Below are positions 30,232 through 38,722 of a stretch of DNA of 38,722 nt, piece after piece. Source of the stretch: Oehlia diaphana. Lineage: Eukaryota > Glomeromycota > Glomeromycetes > Glomerales > Glomeraceae. Both the position numbers and the translations under genes were made by a program. The notes beneath the pieces were generated by a model. It did no database searches, had not been told where the DNA came from, and saw nothing but the letters and a program-made list of their open reading frames with translations. The stretch lies in NCBI GenBank assembly GCA_003833135.1, contig QZLH01000265.1, positions 81,272-119,993 of the forward strand, written 5' to 3'. The stretch's first letter is position 1, and each line of letters starts with the position of its first letter.

Positions 30232-31755
30232 TTATAATCTAATTATTTTTATTCCTTTCTCCTTAATTTCATTATAAATTTTCAAATCTTCAACATCCAA
30301 TAAAACTACTCTTCTCATTCCAATTATATTCAAAACTTCCAATCTATTAATATCATTACTATTAATATAATCTAAAATTATTTTAAAAGATGACGAACCA
30401 ATTTTACCATAATGAAATTTAACCTTTCTTAAATGACTATGAGCGTTTTCAAAAAATGTTTTAAAAAAATGAAGAGATTTTTCACGATCATGATTAAGAA
30501 ATTTCAAAGTAATATTATCAGTACTAATAGATAAATTATTTGCTAATCTAGTAATCATTTCACTAGTATAAGTACCAAAAGATAAAGGAATATTAATAAT
30601 TAATTTTTTTACCTTAATTTTAAGAAAACAAGGGAATATTAAATAATCAATTTTGTTATAATCATAAATTGCTATTTTTAATTTCATAAGGTTTGAACAA
30701 TATTTTGTAACCCTTTCTAACATAGGAACAGTTACAGTACTATGTATTGATAAAGAAGTTAAAGAAGGACCCAAATATTTGATTATCGTAGTTTCAGCAA
30801 TTTCATCCCAATGATTTGATCTAAATTCTAATTTTTGAAGTTTGAAAGAAGCGAATTGTAAAATATCATAACGTCTCACAGGATCATCATCACTGCAATT
30901 AATAAATTTTAAAGATTTCAAATTACTTAATTCTATAAAATTATTCAAAGAAATTTCACTAAAATCAACACAAGATAATTCAATAGAAATTAAGGATTGT
31001 TTTTGATATTCTAAGGATGAAATTATTTTATCATTAAATAAATGTTGAGTAATAAATTCTTCAAGTTTTTTTTGTTTTTGAATGATTGTACAAAAATTTT
31101 CTACAAAAATTGGTTCATTATTTGTTGTTGAAAAATTGATTTCTTTTAAATTTGAACAATTTAATGTTAAATTTTTTAAAAGTTTTTTCTCAAAACCTTT
31201 TAATGGTAATAATAAAGCTTCTAAATCTGCATAATTTTTGGTAGAAGTAACTTTAGGTTTAATAAATGAATCCAAATTAATAGTAAATTGTTCAATATTA
31301 TTACACCTATTTATAATTAATTGATGAAATAATGGACAAAAATTACAAATTATTTTATCCTTTTGAGTATTATAATAATTTAAAACTGTAAAATTCATGA
31401 ACCATCTAAAAATTGTTAAATTTATAGCTTTATAATTATAATCTTTTAAAAATCTTGAATAATCAAATAATGTTGTATAACCTTTTTTAAATCTACCATA
31501 ACTTTCATATCCGCAAAACTTTATTGAATCTTTCAATCTTGAAATTTCTTCTTCATTAAAACTTAATATATAAGTTATGATAACCTTTTTATTTTTTACG
31601 GCGAAAGGGTTTTCGTAGAGAATAGGTATCGCTGCTCTACACCAAAATCTATTCACTCTGGCGCATTTATATAATGTGGAGCGATCATCTCTAAGTTGTT
31701 TTAAAATGTAATAGATGCAATCATCTGGTAAGTGTGGGATATTTGGAACAGACAT
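30232..31755 (-). CDS. F-box/LRR-like protein 2
   Basis: A 507-residue, intronless protein starting with a true ATG at 31755. Residues about 8-51 form the F-box (LPDDCIYYILKQLRDD, then VNRFWCRAAIPILYENPF), which should bind Skp1. From about residue 150 on there are irregular leucine-rich repeats, such as LSNLKSLKFINCSDDD and ASFKLQKLEF, ending EIKEKGIKIIRL. It is 8 residues shorter than protein 1 and 67 shorter than protein 3, mainly because it lacks the latter's inserted repeats. The two F-box remnants at 22515-23152 and 25180-25322 resemble this copy or copy 3. The start is preceded by a 10-bp tandem repeat and, at 31911-31942, a block shared with the remnant at 25322. Substrate unknown. 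Confidence 0.9.
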   Translation of the reverse strand: MSVPNIPHLPDDCIYYILKQLRDDRSTLYKCARVNRFWCRAAIPILYENPFAVKNKKVIITYILSFNEEEISRLKDSIKFCGYESYGRFKKGYTTLFDYSRFLKDYNYKAINLTIFRWFMNFTVLNYYNTQKDKIICNFCPLFHQLIINRCNNIEQFTINLDSFIKPKVTSTKNYADLEALLLPLKGFEKKLLKNLTLNCSNLKEINFSTTNNEPIFVENFCTIIQKQKKLEEFITQHLFNDKIISSLEYQKQSLISIELSCVDFSEISLNNFIELSNLKSLKFINCSDDDPVRRYDILQFASFKLQKLEFRSNHWDEIAETTIIKYLGPSLTSLSIHSTVTVPMLERVTKYCSNLMKLKIAIYDYNKIDYLIFPCFLKIKVKKLIINIPLSFGTYTSEMITRLANNLSISTDNITLKFLNHDREKSLHFFKTFFENAHSHLRKVKFHYGKIGSSSFKIILDYINSNDINRLEVLNIIGMRRVVLLDVEDLKIYNEIKEKGIKIIRL

Positions 31756-31779
31756 TGTTTTTTTTAGAAGTTTATAGAA

Positions 31780-31819
31780 AGTATGAGTTTATATGAGTTT
31801 ATATGAGTTTATATGAGTT
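31780..31819. repeat. Four ATATGAGTTT units in F-box 2 leader
   Basis: Four near-perfect copies of the 10-bp unit TATATGAGTT, 25-65 bp upstream of the ATG, probably in the transcribed leader. Copy number may vary between alleles. Confidence 0.8.
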
Positions 31820-31910
31820 AAAAAAGTCGAGGAGTAAAAAAAATAGGAGTAATACAAATTTGGATTTAGCGAAATAAAGAAAAAATGGTGACATTTTTAT
31901 AACAAAAATC

Positions 31911-31942
31911 ATGTAATACATGTGATTTATTTGTAATACTTA
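31911..31942 (-). promoter_or_regulatory. Conserved upstream block of F-box gene 2
   Basis: Contains ATGTAATACATGTG and TTTGTAATACTTA; 29 of 32 positions equal the block upstream of the F-box remnant (25450-25481). A looser version, CAACACATGTGGAATACC, lies upstream of F-box gene 3 near 38209. A promoter role is inference. Confidence 0.4.
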
Positions 31943-33019
31943 CACAAAGTATATTAATCTTCTGATTTCAGTTTGAATGACATTTTTTGTTGGCAATTTC
32001 CGGTAATATTTTTCTAAGCCCTAGAATTTCTATTGTCCCGTAAAAATATGTATCGTTTCGTATAATGATTGGGCAATTTACAGTAATATATTTCTAAATC
32101 TAGCATTAATGGACCCGAAAAAAATTGATCTTCATCTTTATATCTGACGTTATAATTGTATTATATGATAAAGAATTTTAATAATTTTTTATGGGATAAA
32201 TTTAAACGTGAAACAAAAATATTGTAAATATTGTACAACATGAACATTGTTATAAGGTTTTTTTAAACCAACAAATGAAACATCATGAAAATCATTACTA
32301 ATTTGAAAATGTTTCAACCCGTTAATTTTTTTTTTTTTTTTTGTTTCAAAAACATTTTATTTCCTTATTCTATAAAATTTAGGAAAAATATTTAAATATT
32401 TAATTTCTTTTTATAGGTATGTATGACAAAGATAGAATCTTTATGGGTTTTAAAAACAAATATAGGTAAAACATTTAATATTATTGTTAATATTTACAAT
32501 TAACTGAAACCAAAGGTTGTTAAAAATTGTTTTCATTATAGAATAATACCAAATTTGTCTCCTTGTAATAAAATTTATGGTTTGCTTCACAAAATTTTTC
32601 GTTTCTATTAATAGAATATTATAAAATTATATTATCTTGATGATTTAACAAGTTAGTTTGATTATCTTTTGTTATATTTTTTTATATTCAATATATGTCA
32701 TAACTACCAATTTTCGATTACAAGCCAGCACACAGCCGTACCGCCGCACGCTTCGGCCTTCGGTCTTCGGGAGAGATTGAGTCATCTGACACGTCTGTGC
32801 GACAGAATTTACCGTACAAAAGTGTGTTTCAAAAAAAAAATTGAGGCTTTTTTTTCCCGTCTCTACTTTGTGGAGCACCTTTTACTCTATAAAATATTTT
32901 TATTGGTTGATATCAAATTATATGCCACAGTGAAACGCGGTGGGGCGTGATACCGGTGAGAAACTTTGCCATTCCAACTTTACGTTTTGTAAAAAAGAAC
33001 GTTATATAATAAATATATC
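31943..33019. other. Intergenic with a G/C-rich patch
   Basis: Mostly A/T-rich. The patch at about 32719-32830 is G/C-rich with repeated TTCGG words and has open frames on both strands. I could not tell which strand, if either, is coding, and list no gene there. Confidence 0.35.
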
Positions 33020-33562
33020 ATGAGGCTCAGTTCTCGGGAAGTTTTGTTGTTTACCTACATGTATATAATTACTTACACGTATATAATTACCTATATAATT
33101 ACCTACACGTATATAATTACCTTCACGTATATAATTACCTACACGTATACTGTAGTTTGCGAAAAACATATCTTCCCGCAATTTTTTTCAAGGTGTGAGA
33201 ATTGATTTGGAACGAGGTTAGTTTCGCTCATTATTGGATGTTGTATTTAGAAAACGAAAAATGACAGATTTACTTTAATTTTTTGTGATCTATTTAATTT
33301 TTTTTTTTTGCTCTCAGAGTTACAAATACGATTCGAATGATGCGATCACAGACTTTTGATTATTTCAAAACATATAATTCCTACCCTCAATCAGCCCAGG
33401 ATTCTAAATACCACATCCATCAAATAAGTGGAATTTATTCAAATAACCTGGAGACACGTGTATGTTGCAAAATTAGTACAGTGTTTTTATTTATATTTGT
33501 TGTATTGACAACAAATTTTTTTTTATTTTGTAAAATAGAGTTATTCGCTTAGCGTGGTTTAG
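33020..33562 (+). CDS. Three-exon gene model, hypothetical
   Basis: Exon 1 (33020-33192) starts ATGAGGCTC, is mostly a Tyr/Ile/Thr repeat (TYTYIITYII), and ends before GTGTGAG. Intron 1 ends in a long T-run and GCTCTCAG. Exon 2 (33318-33459) encodes IRMMRSQTFDYFKTYNSYPQ and SAQDSKYHIHQISGIYS and ends before GTATGTTG. Intron 2 ends TTTTGTAAAATAG. Exon 3 (33539-33562) gives SYSLSVV and a stop. Splice phases match at both junctions, giving 112 residues. Exon 2 is the convincing part. Exon 1 is a translated 18-bp DNA repeat, so the true 5' end may differ. No domain recognised. Confidence 0.35.
33055..33150. repeat. TACACGTATATAATTACC tandem repeat
   Basis: About five units of an 18-bp repeat, one of them shortened to 12 bp. 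It lies inside the proposed exon 1 of the 33020 gene model and keeps that frame open. Confidence 0.85.
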
Positions 33563-33786
33563 TTTATCTGATTATATTTTTTTTTCGTGGTCTAGAGAGC
33601 GTGGGTATTCAAGATCATTATTCTCCAATTAAAAATCTACTTTTTTAATTCATATTTATCAAATGAATTCTCAATTTAAAAAGTGTGCTACAACCTGGAA
33701 TTAGACTTCGACAGATTATAATGTCTCGAATTATTATATAACAGCAAAGATTATTTATCTATGGAAAAAAAGCCGAGATTTATCAA
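33563..33786. other. Spacer, nothing recognised
   Basis: A/T-rich sequence before the tandem array. Confidence 0.4.
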
Positions 33787-34930
33787 CCACGTTAAAGTGT
33801 GAAGAAAACTTCGCGTCTATCACGTGATACTGATGAACGTAAAATAATTAGAAGGTATAGGAGCTATTCTTGGAAATGTTTTATTTATGCAGTCATATTA
33901 TTCAATGAAAATGTATCACAGCTCATTTTCATTTCAGGATTTCTGAGGATCAGGCATTTGCAAATTAAGAGCATTCAGTATAAAAGTGGAGTAGCATAGA
34001 CGTATTGAGGTAGACCATAGTCAGCAGCATAGACGTATTTTATAATTTGTTCCTTAATACCAGTATTACATATGAAGTATTACAATATCAAAGAAAACTG
34101 CGTTTAAGTATGAAGTAACTTCGCGTCTATCATATGATACTGTTGAACGTAAATAATTATGAAGGGAAGTTATTCTTGGAAAATTTTTTATTTATACAGT
34201 CATGTTATTCATTAAAATGCACCCACAGCTCGTTTTCATTTTAGGATTTCTGAGGATCGGGAATTTGCAGATTAAGAGTATTTAGTATAGTGGAGGAGTA
34301 GCATAGACGTATTGAGGTAGACCACAGTCAGTAGCATAGACGTATTTTATAATTTGTTCTTTAATACCAGTATTACATATGAAGGATTACAATATGAAAG
34401 AAAACTGCGTTTAAGTGTGAAGAAACTTCACGTCTATCATATGATACTGCCGAACGTAAAATAATTAGGAAGATGAATGATTTCTTTTTATACAAAATTT
34501 CATATCGAAATCAATTAAAATGAAGAAAAAATTTGTAATTCGCGACCAATTTAATTATACGGAATTTAAAAAAGACGTTAAAAAATCTTTAAATTTTAAT
34601 ACTTAATTAAAATTTATTTAAAAATTTATGACGATTAATGAATCTGATGGATTAGGAGAGAGGTATTCATAAAGGTATAGGTACTATTCTTGGAAAAATT
34701 TTTTTTTATACGGTCATGTTATTCATTGAGATGTACTCGCACATTCTAGGATTTCTGAGGATCAGGAATTTGCAGATTAAGAGTATCCTGTATAGAGGTG
34801 GAGTAGCATAGACGTATTGAGGTAGACACAGTCAGTAGCATAGACGTATTTTGTAATTTGTTCTTAATATATCAGTATTACACATGAAGAATTACAATAT
34901 GAAAGAAATATCATTTATTCACATCTTTTA
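33787..34930 (+). repeat. Tandem array of a roughly 310-bp two-exon unit
   Basis: Three direct copies begin near 33787, 34101 and 34411. Each carries AACTTC(G/A)CGTCTATCA, the codons RDTDERKIIR or close variants, a GTATAGG donor-like word (copies 1 and 3), about 90 bp ending CTCATTTTCATTTCAG or similar, then GATTTCTGAGGATC and the block GTAGCATAGACGTATTGAGG. The offset between copies 1 and 2 is 307 bp. Copy 3 is longer because about 200 bp (34468-34672) is inserted within it. Each unit looks like two short exons with an intron, duplicated after the open frames had already decayed. Confidence 0.7.
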
Positions 34931-35744
34931 GTTAATAGATCGTAATATGTAATTACAATCCTATGAAAGGAAGTGACAGCATCGGGAACAATGCCATGAC
35001 CCTATTCCCCTCACAAACTTTTATTTACCAAAATGGGTTTCTGCAGACAAATTATTACACGCGTAGTAATACCGCTTGGAATATACTCTGGCAATATGGT
35101 TATTGTTTAGAAAGTTGTAATTTCTTTCCTCGTGCGTGATGTTGGTGTAGTTGTATAGTGTGATCTATGTGATGGTGAATCCCTATGATCTCAATATATT
35201 GTTTAAACCTTATCATCTTAGAAATAGGGCTTTTGATTTCAAACATATTTGATTTATTATATTAGTATTCCCCTTTTTTATGAAAAAATTTTTAGGAATA
35301 AGAAAATTAAATACTAACGTTATCTGCGAAATGTTTAATGAGTTTAGCAAATAATCTATCTATTAATGTCAGAGTAATTAAAGTAATTTCTTTCACGTAA
35401 TTGACTATTATTATTTGGAAAATTAGTTTAAATTGGGATCCTTTTTGAATCAGAATTTACATAATGATAATGTCTCAATCGTAAGAAGATATTAATTACG
35501 TTTAAGTATAAAAAAAACTTCGATCATCACATGATACTGAACATGAAATTATTAGAAGCCGAGTCGAGTACTGCAAGTCCAAAAAAATAATATCAAGATC
35601 TTTATATGTATCAGTGATCTAGAGTAGGGCACTTGCAGATTAAAAAGATTCAGCAGATGACCCTATTAAATTTAATGTACCGGGAAACATAATCGCCCAT
35701 TTTACATGAATAGATTACTTTTTTTTATTTTCTGGCTGCTATAT
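34931..35744. other. Intergenic with scraps
   Basis: Near 35512-35660 there is another degraded copy of the two-exon remnant (ATCACATGATACTGAACATG, then a segment ending GGGCACTTGCAGATTAA). At about 34985-35100 a less A/T-rich segment may be decayed coding sequence. No intact gene. Confidence 0.35.
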
Positions 35745-35880
35745 ATTAAGTTTCGTTGGAAAATTAAGAAGTTGCTGTAATTCGTTGATACAAGGAGGTA
35801 ATTTCATTTTAGCAAAAGCAGCAGCATCACCAATCATTAGCCATTATAATTTATTATCTAATTCCCATGATAGCTATATT
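35745..35880 (-). pseudogene. Short coding scrap, unknown family
   Basis: The minus strand reads WELDNKL, a stop, then WLMIGDAAAFAKMKLPPCIN and ELQQLLNFPTKLNI, ending with a stop. The residue pattern is clearly protein-like. No upstream exon found and the family is not recognised. Confidence 0.4.
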
Positions 35881-35960
35881 ATGATTTTAAAGAACGTCTG
35901 TTAAGATCGATATTCATGATGTAATTCTCGATCATCTGGAATATAGTGATTCGATCGATC

Positions 35961-36053
35961 ACCGAATACGCCATATCTTTTTATCCGAATACGCCATACC
36001 TACATGTTCTACCACCGAATACGCCATAGTGATCTACCATCAAATACGCCATA
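35961..36053. repeat. CCGAATACGCCATA direct repeats
   Basis: Three exact copies (near 35962, 35985 and 36015) and a fourth variant, CAAATACGCCATA (near 36041), separated by 9-16 bp of unrelated sequence. The repeats are conserved while the spacers are not. Confidence 0.8.
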
Positions 36054-36388
36054 AATTCTTGTACCGTTGATCGCTTTATATCCGCTTTGCGCATGAATAT
36101 AGTACCGGGATCGACGTACGCGAAAATTTTTTCAGTTTAAATCGGGGATCGGGTTCTAATCTTCTAACTCAAACAATAATAAAGTATCGCACGAATATTT
36201 TAACGTTCGTGTATACATGTATATACGTGTGAATACGTATATTTCTATTTTTAATGTTGAAATTATTAATATTTTTATTTATAAAAAAAAATGATAATAC
36301 ATAAATTTCCTAAAGTATTTCATAATTTCCTAAAGTAAATTCTAAAGTATTTCATAAATTTCCCTAAAGTATTTCAAGATAAAAAAAC
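36054..36388. other. 3' flank of F-box gene 3
   Basis: Contains TATACATGTATATACGTG-like alternating words near 36210 and three imperfect copies of TTTCCTAAAGTATTTCATAA (36305-36380) just downstream of the stop codon. No gene. Confidence 0.4.
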
Positions 36389-38113
36389 TTAATAAAATTC
36401 TATTACTATTCTTATTCCTTTAGCCTTAATTTCGGTTAATAATCTTAATTCCTCCTCATTTAATATTCTTTTTGCACTAATAAAATTTAAAAATTTCAAA
36501 CTATTATTACTTTTTTCTATATAATTTAAAATTACCGTAAGAAATTCAGAATCAATAAAATTATAACCTAAACTAAAATTTAAACAAATTCTTTCCAAAT
36601 GATTATGACAATTTTCTAAAAATGATTTAAAAAGTAATTGATTACATCTTGAATAATGTAAAAAAGTAAATTCTTTAACATCAATAGACAAATTAATTGC
36701 TAAATTAATAAAAATATCATTAATACTACCATCACCACCATAAGAATCAATAATTAATTTTTTGATTTCTAAATTTTTAAAATATTGAAATACTAATGAA
36801 TCAATATTTTTAAAATAAAGAATTTCTATTTTTAATGTAATAAGATTTAAACAATATATTAAAACATTTTCAATCATAGGAATTATCATAGAATTTTCAC
36901 CTATTAATAAACTTTGTAAAGAAGATCCTAAATATTTAATTATTGTAGGTTCAATAGTTACATCCCAAACGTTCATCTTAAATTCCAATTCTTTAAGTTT
37001 AAACGTTGCAAATTTTAAAATTTCATATCTATCTAATGGATTGATATCTTTACAACTAACAAATTTTAAATATTCCAAATTATATAAATTTATAAAATAT
37101 TTAAAAGAAATATTACGAAAATCAATATTTGAAAATTCAATATGAACTAAAGAATTTTTTTGAAATTCTAATGAAGAAATTAAATTATTATCCAATAAAC
37201 ATAAACTTGATATTTTAAATTCTTTAAGATTATATTGATTTTGTATAATTTTAAAAAGGTTTTTTCTTATAATAGAAGAAACATCAAATCTTAAAAAAAT
37301 TTCTAATTTCTTTAAATTTAAACAATGATTTGATAAATTATTTAAAAAATCCTTTTCAATTTCTTGATCCAATTTCTTTAAATTTAAAAAATGATTTGAT
37401 GAATTATTTAAAAAATCTTTTTCAATATCTTTATCCAATTTCTTTAAATTTATTGATGAATTATTTAAAAAATCTTTTTCAATTTCTTGATCCAATTTCT
37501 TTAAATTTAAACAATTATTTGATGAATTATTATTTAAAAAATCTTTTTCAATTTCTTGATCAAGATTTTCTAAATTAATTAATGTTAAAGAATTTAATTT
37601 TGTTAAATTTGTAATTGGTATAATAAAATTAGGATTAGATTTAATAAATGAATGATAATCAATATTAAATTGTTCAATATTATTACAATTATTTAAAATT
37701 GATTGATGAAATATTGAACAAAAATTTTTATAATTTTTATGATTTTGATTATAAGAAAAATTTGAAGGACCTTTAAACCATTCAAAAATTGTGGAATCTA
37801 TACCATAATAATTATAATATTTTAAATATTTTGGATATTCAAATAATGGGTTATATTCATCTTTAATATTCATATTTCTAATAAGTTTTAATTGATTTTT
37901 TAATTGTAAAATTTCTGTTCTATTAAAACTTAATATGAAAGTTAAGATTACATTTTTATTTTTTCTGATAAAGGGATTTGCGTAAAGCAAAGGAATTGCT
38001 GCTCTACACCAAAATCGATTAACCAATATACAATTGAATAAAGATGAATGATAAGTTTGAAGATATTTTAAAATATAGTAAATACAATCGTCTGATAAAT
38101 AAGGAGTAGTCAT
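36389..38113 (-). CDS. F-box/LRR-like protein 3 with inserted repeats
   Basis: A 574-residue, intronless protein from an ATG at 38113 (MTTPYLSDDCIYYILK). The F-box covers residues about 4-47, including VNRFWCRAAIPLLYANPF, and should bind Skp1. Irregular leucine-rich repeats follow to the C-terminus (ILNEEELRLLTEIKAKGI). Residues about 182-270 hold four tandem copies of a 20-25-residue unit LKKLDQEIEKDFLNN that proteins 1 and 2 lack. This accounts for most of the extra length. The unit has one leucine pattern per copy, so it could extend the repeat solenoid or form a charged helix. The unit copies are almost identical, so the expansion is recent. The remnant at 25180-25322 shares its MTT start. 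Substrate unknown. Confidence 0.9.
   Translation of the reverse strand: MTTPYLSDDCIYYILKYLQTYHSSLFNCILVNRFWCRAAIPLLYANPFIRKNKNVILTFILSFNRTEILQLKNQLKLIRNMNIKDEYNPLFEYPKYLKYYNYYGIDSTIFEWFKGPSNFSYNQNHKNYKNFCSIFHQSILNNCNNIEQFNIDYHSFIKSNPNFIIPITNLTKLNSLTLINLENLDQEIEKDFLNNNSSNNCLNLKKLDQEIEKDFLNNSSINLKKLDKDIEKDFLNNSSNHFLNLKKLDQEIEKDFLNNLSNHCLNLKKLEIFLRFDVSSIIRKNLFKIIQNQYNLKEFKISSLCLLDNNLISSLEFQKNSLVHIEFSNIDFRNISFKYFINLYNLEYLKFVSCKDINPLDRYEILKFATFKLKELEFKMNVWDVTIEPTIIKYLGSSLQSLLIGENSMIIPMIENVLIYCLNLITLKIEILYFKNIDSLVFQYFKNLEIKKLIIDSYGGDGSINDIFINLAINLSIDVKEFTFLHYSRCNQLLFKSFLENCHNHLERICLNFSLGYNFIDSEFLTVILNYIEKSNNSLKFLNFISAKRILNEEELRLLTEIKAKGIRIVIEFY
37304..37570. repeat. In-frame repeat within F-box gene 3
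   Basis: Four tandem units of roughly 60-75 bp containing TTTAAAAAATCTTTTTCAAT and CTTGATCCAATTTCTTTAAA on the plus strand. Unit lengths differ by multiples of three, so the frame is never broken, which points to selection for the protein. Units differ mainly in the Asn/Ser/His linker. Confidence 0.9.
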
Positions 38114-38483
38114 TTTTAAGGAAAAAGTTCACAATTGAGAAAAAAAAGTGCGAAAAAAAAAAAAAAATTGCTCGGAAAACTTTGTTGTTATAAATATAGA
38201 AATGTGTGCAACACATGTGGAATACCTATAACCTAATTAAGTATAAAAGCTTGCAGGAATCTACGGGATTTTATCATGATCGGTCCGATTTACTTAAATA
38301 GTAATAATGGATCAGATGACAACCGCAGTAATTACGTGATGATCTTCCTAGCGTAACGTAAAAAAAATGTCACGATAAATCACGTGATAACGTGACATTA
38401 TTCATCACCTTCTTTGTTTTCCATTTTTCATAAGTATCTAGGGGACTTTAAAATTTTTCTAGTAACAAAATCCTACTCGACAT
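38114..38483. other. Upstream region of F-box gene 3
   Basis: Contains the presumed promoter of F-box gene 3, a CACATGTGGAATACC word near 38212 and the perfect palindrome described next. No gene. Confidence 0.4.
38366..38399. promoter_or_regulatory. Palindrome centred on a CACGTG box
   Basis: AATGTCACG and CGTGACATT form the arms of a 34-bp palindrome, with ATCACGTGAT inside. CACGTG is a bHLH-type site in fungi. It lies about 255-285 bp upstream of F-box gene 3. The role is inference; it might also be a small hairpin repeat. Confidence 0.4.
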
Positions 38484-38722
38484 AGGGATGGTTAGGTCGG
38501 TCCTGGTCCGGTCCCGGTCCTGGGACCTGTAAGTCCTATAGAACGGACCTGCGGACCAGGTCCTGTTAGGACAGTCCTGGACCTGGTCCTGACTAAGTTA
38601 TTTATAGATTTATGAATCTAGTGATAACTAAATATAAAAAAAGTGATTTGCGATATTGCGATTCACTTTTTTATATTGATTTTATATATAAAAAAGTGAG
38701 TTGCGGTAATGCGACTCACTTT
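38484..38722. mobile_element. Palindrome-core element C, cut by window end
   Basis: Begins near 38484 with a G/C-rich degenerate array of GGTCC, GGTCCTG and GGACCTG words (to about 38595). After an A/T-rich stretch, hairpin units follow: AAAGTGATTTGCGATATTGCGATTCACTTT-type stems at 38638-38671 and 38692-38722. They are joined by the spacer TTGATTTTATATATAAAA, identical to spacers in the core of element A. The right end lies beyond the window. Confidence 0.65.

Noticed and set aside
32669..32950. Overlapping open frames on both strands around the G/C-rich patch
   Set aside because: Neither strand is favoured by codon use, splice sites or motifs, so no gene is called.
3416..36053. CRISPR-like arrays (palindromic repeats at 3416-4136; spaced words at 35961-36053)
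   Set aside because: Eukaryotic context, variable unit lengths, no cas genes; the first has repeat-derived spacers and the second has spacers of only 9-16 bp.
37330..37578. 82-codon plus-strand frame with repeated LKNLFQFLDPISLNL
   Set aside because: Antisense of the in-frame repeat in F-box gene 3.
1..38722. tRNA genes
   Set aside because: I looked for T-arm words such as GGTTCGAATCC with paired acceptor stems and found none; the only close match (GGTTCGATTAGCC) is inside the 28S fragment.

Overview
The window is a gene-poor, roughly 70% A+T eukaryotic sequence. It has no operons, ribosome binding sites, tRNA genes or CRISPR arrays. The composition, intronless F-box genes of one large lineage-specific family, frequent decayed protein-kinase and transposase fragments, dense palindromic non-autonomous elements and a dispersed piece of 28S rDNA all suggest a Glomeromycotina (arbuscular mycorrhizal) genome of the Rhizophagus type. 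That assignment is an inference from family resemblance, not a database match.

Four intact genes are clear, all on the minus strand: three F-box/leucine-rich-repeat-like proteins (14178-15725, 30232-31755, 36389-38113) and one membrane-anchored SPRY protein carrying a PPxY motif (16161-17417). The F-box proteins should act as substrate receptors of SCF ubiquitin ligases. The SPRY protein has the parts of an Ssh4/Ear1-type adaptor that recruits a Rsp5/Nedd4-class ligase. All four intact genes therefore point to ubiquitination. A weaker three-exon gene model lies at 33020-33562 on the plus strand.

Region by region: 1-2550 is a decayed MULE transposase. 3028-4322 is a complete non-autonomous element with perfect 17-bp terminal inverted repeats, a 10-bp target duplication and a core of about 15 nested palindromes. 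4391-5945 is a decayed coding unit duplicated in tandem. 7896-8564 is a broken protein-kinase gene split by a 138-bp MITE with a 9-bp target duplication. 8640-14111 holds gene scraps, a coiled-coil remnant and a 127-bp MITE. 14178-17417 is the first gene block. 18016-19592 is a second large inverted-repeat element. 19745-21190 holds decayed coding islands. 22515-25481 mixes F-box remnants, a Kex2-site-bearing peptide remnant, a 28S rRNA fragment and a methyltransferase-like scrap. 25848-29985 is a graveyard of broken coding regions, including a probable PD-(D/E)XK nuclease of Crinkler type. 30232-31755 and 36389-38113 are the remaining F-box genes, separated by a tandem array. 38484 to the end is the start of a third palindrome-core element.

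The least expected signal is the shared design of the three palindromic elements. Each has degenerate short-motif terminal arms and a core of nested hairpins. The first and third share an identical 18-bp spacer although their arms and hairpin stems differ. Most stretches called pseudogene below were read by eye through frameshifts and stops, so their boundaries are approximate.
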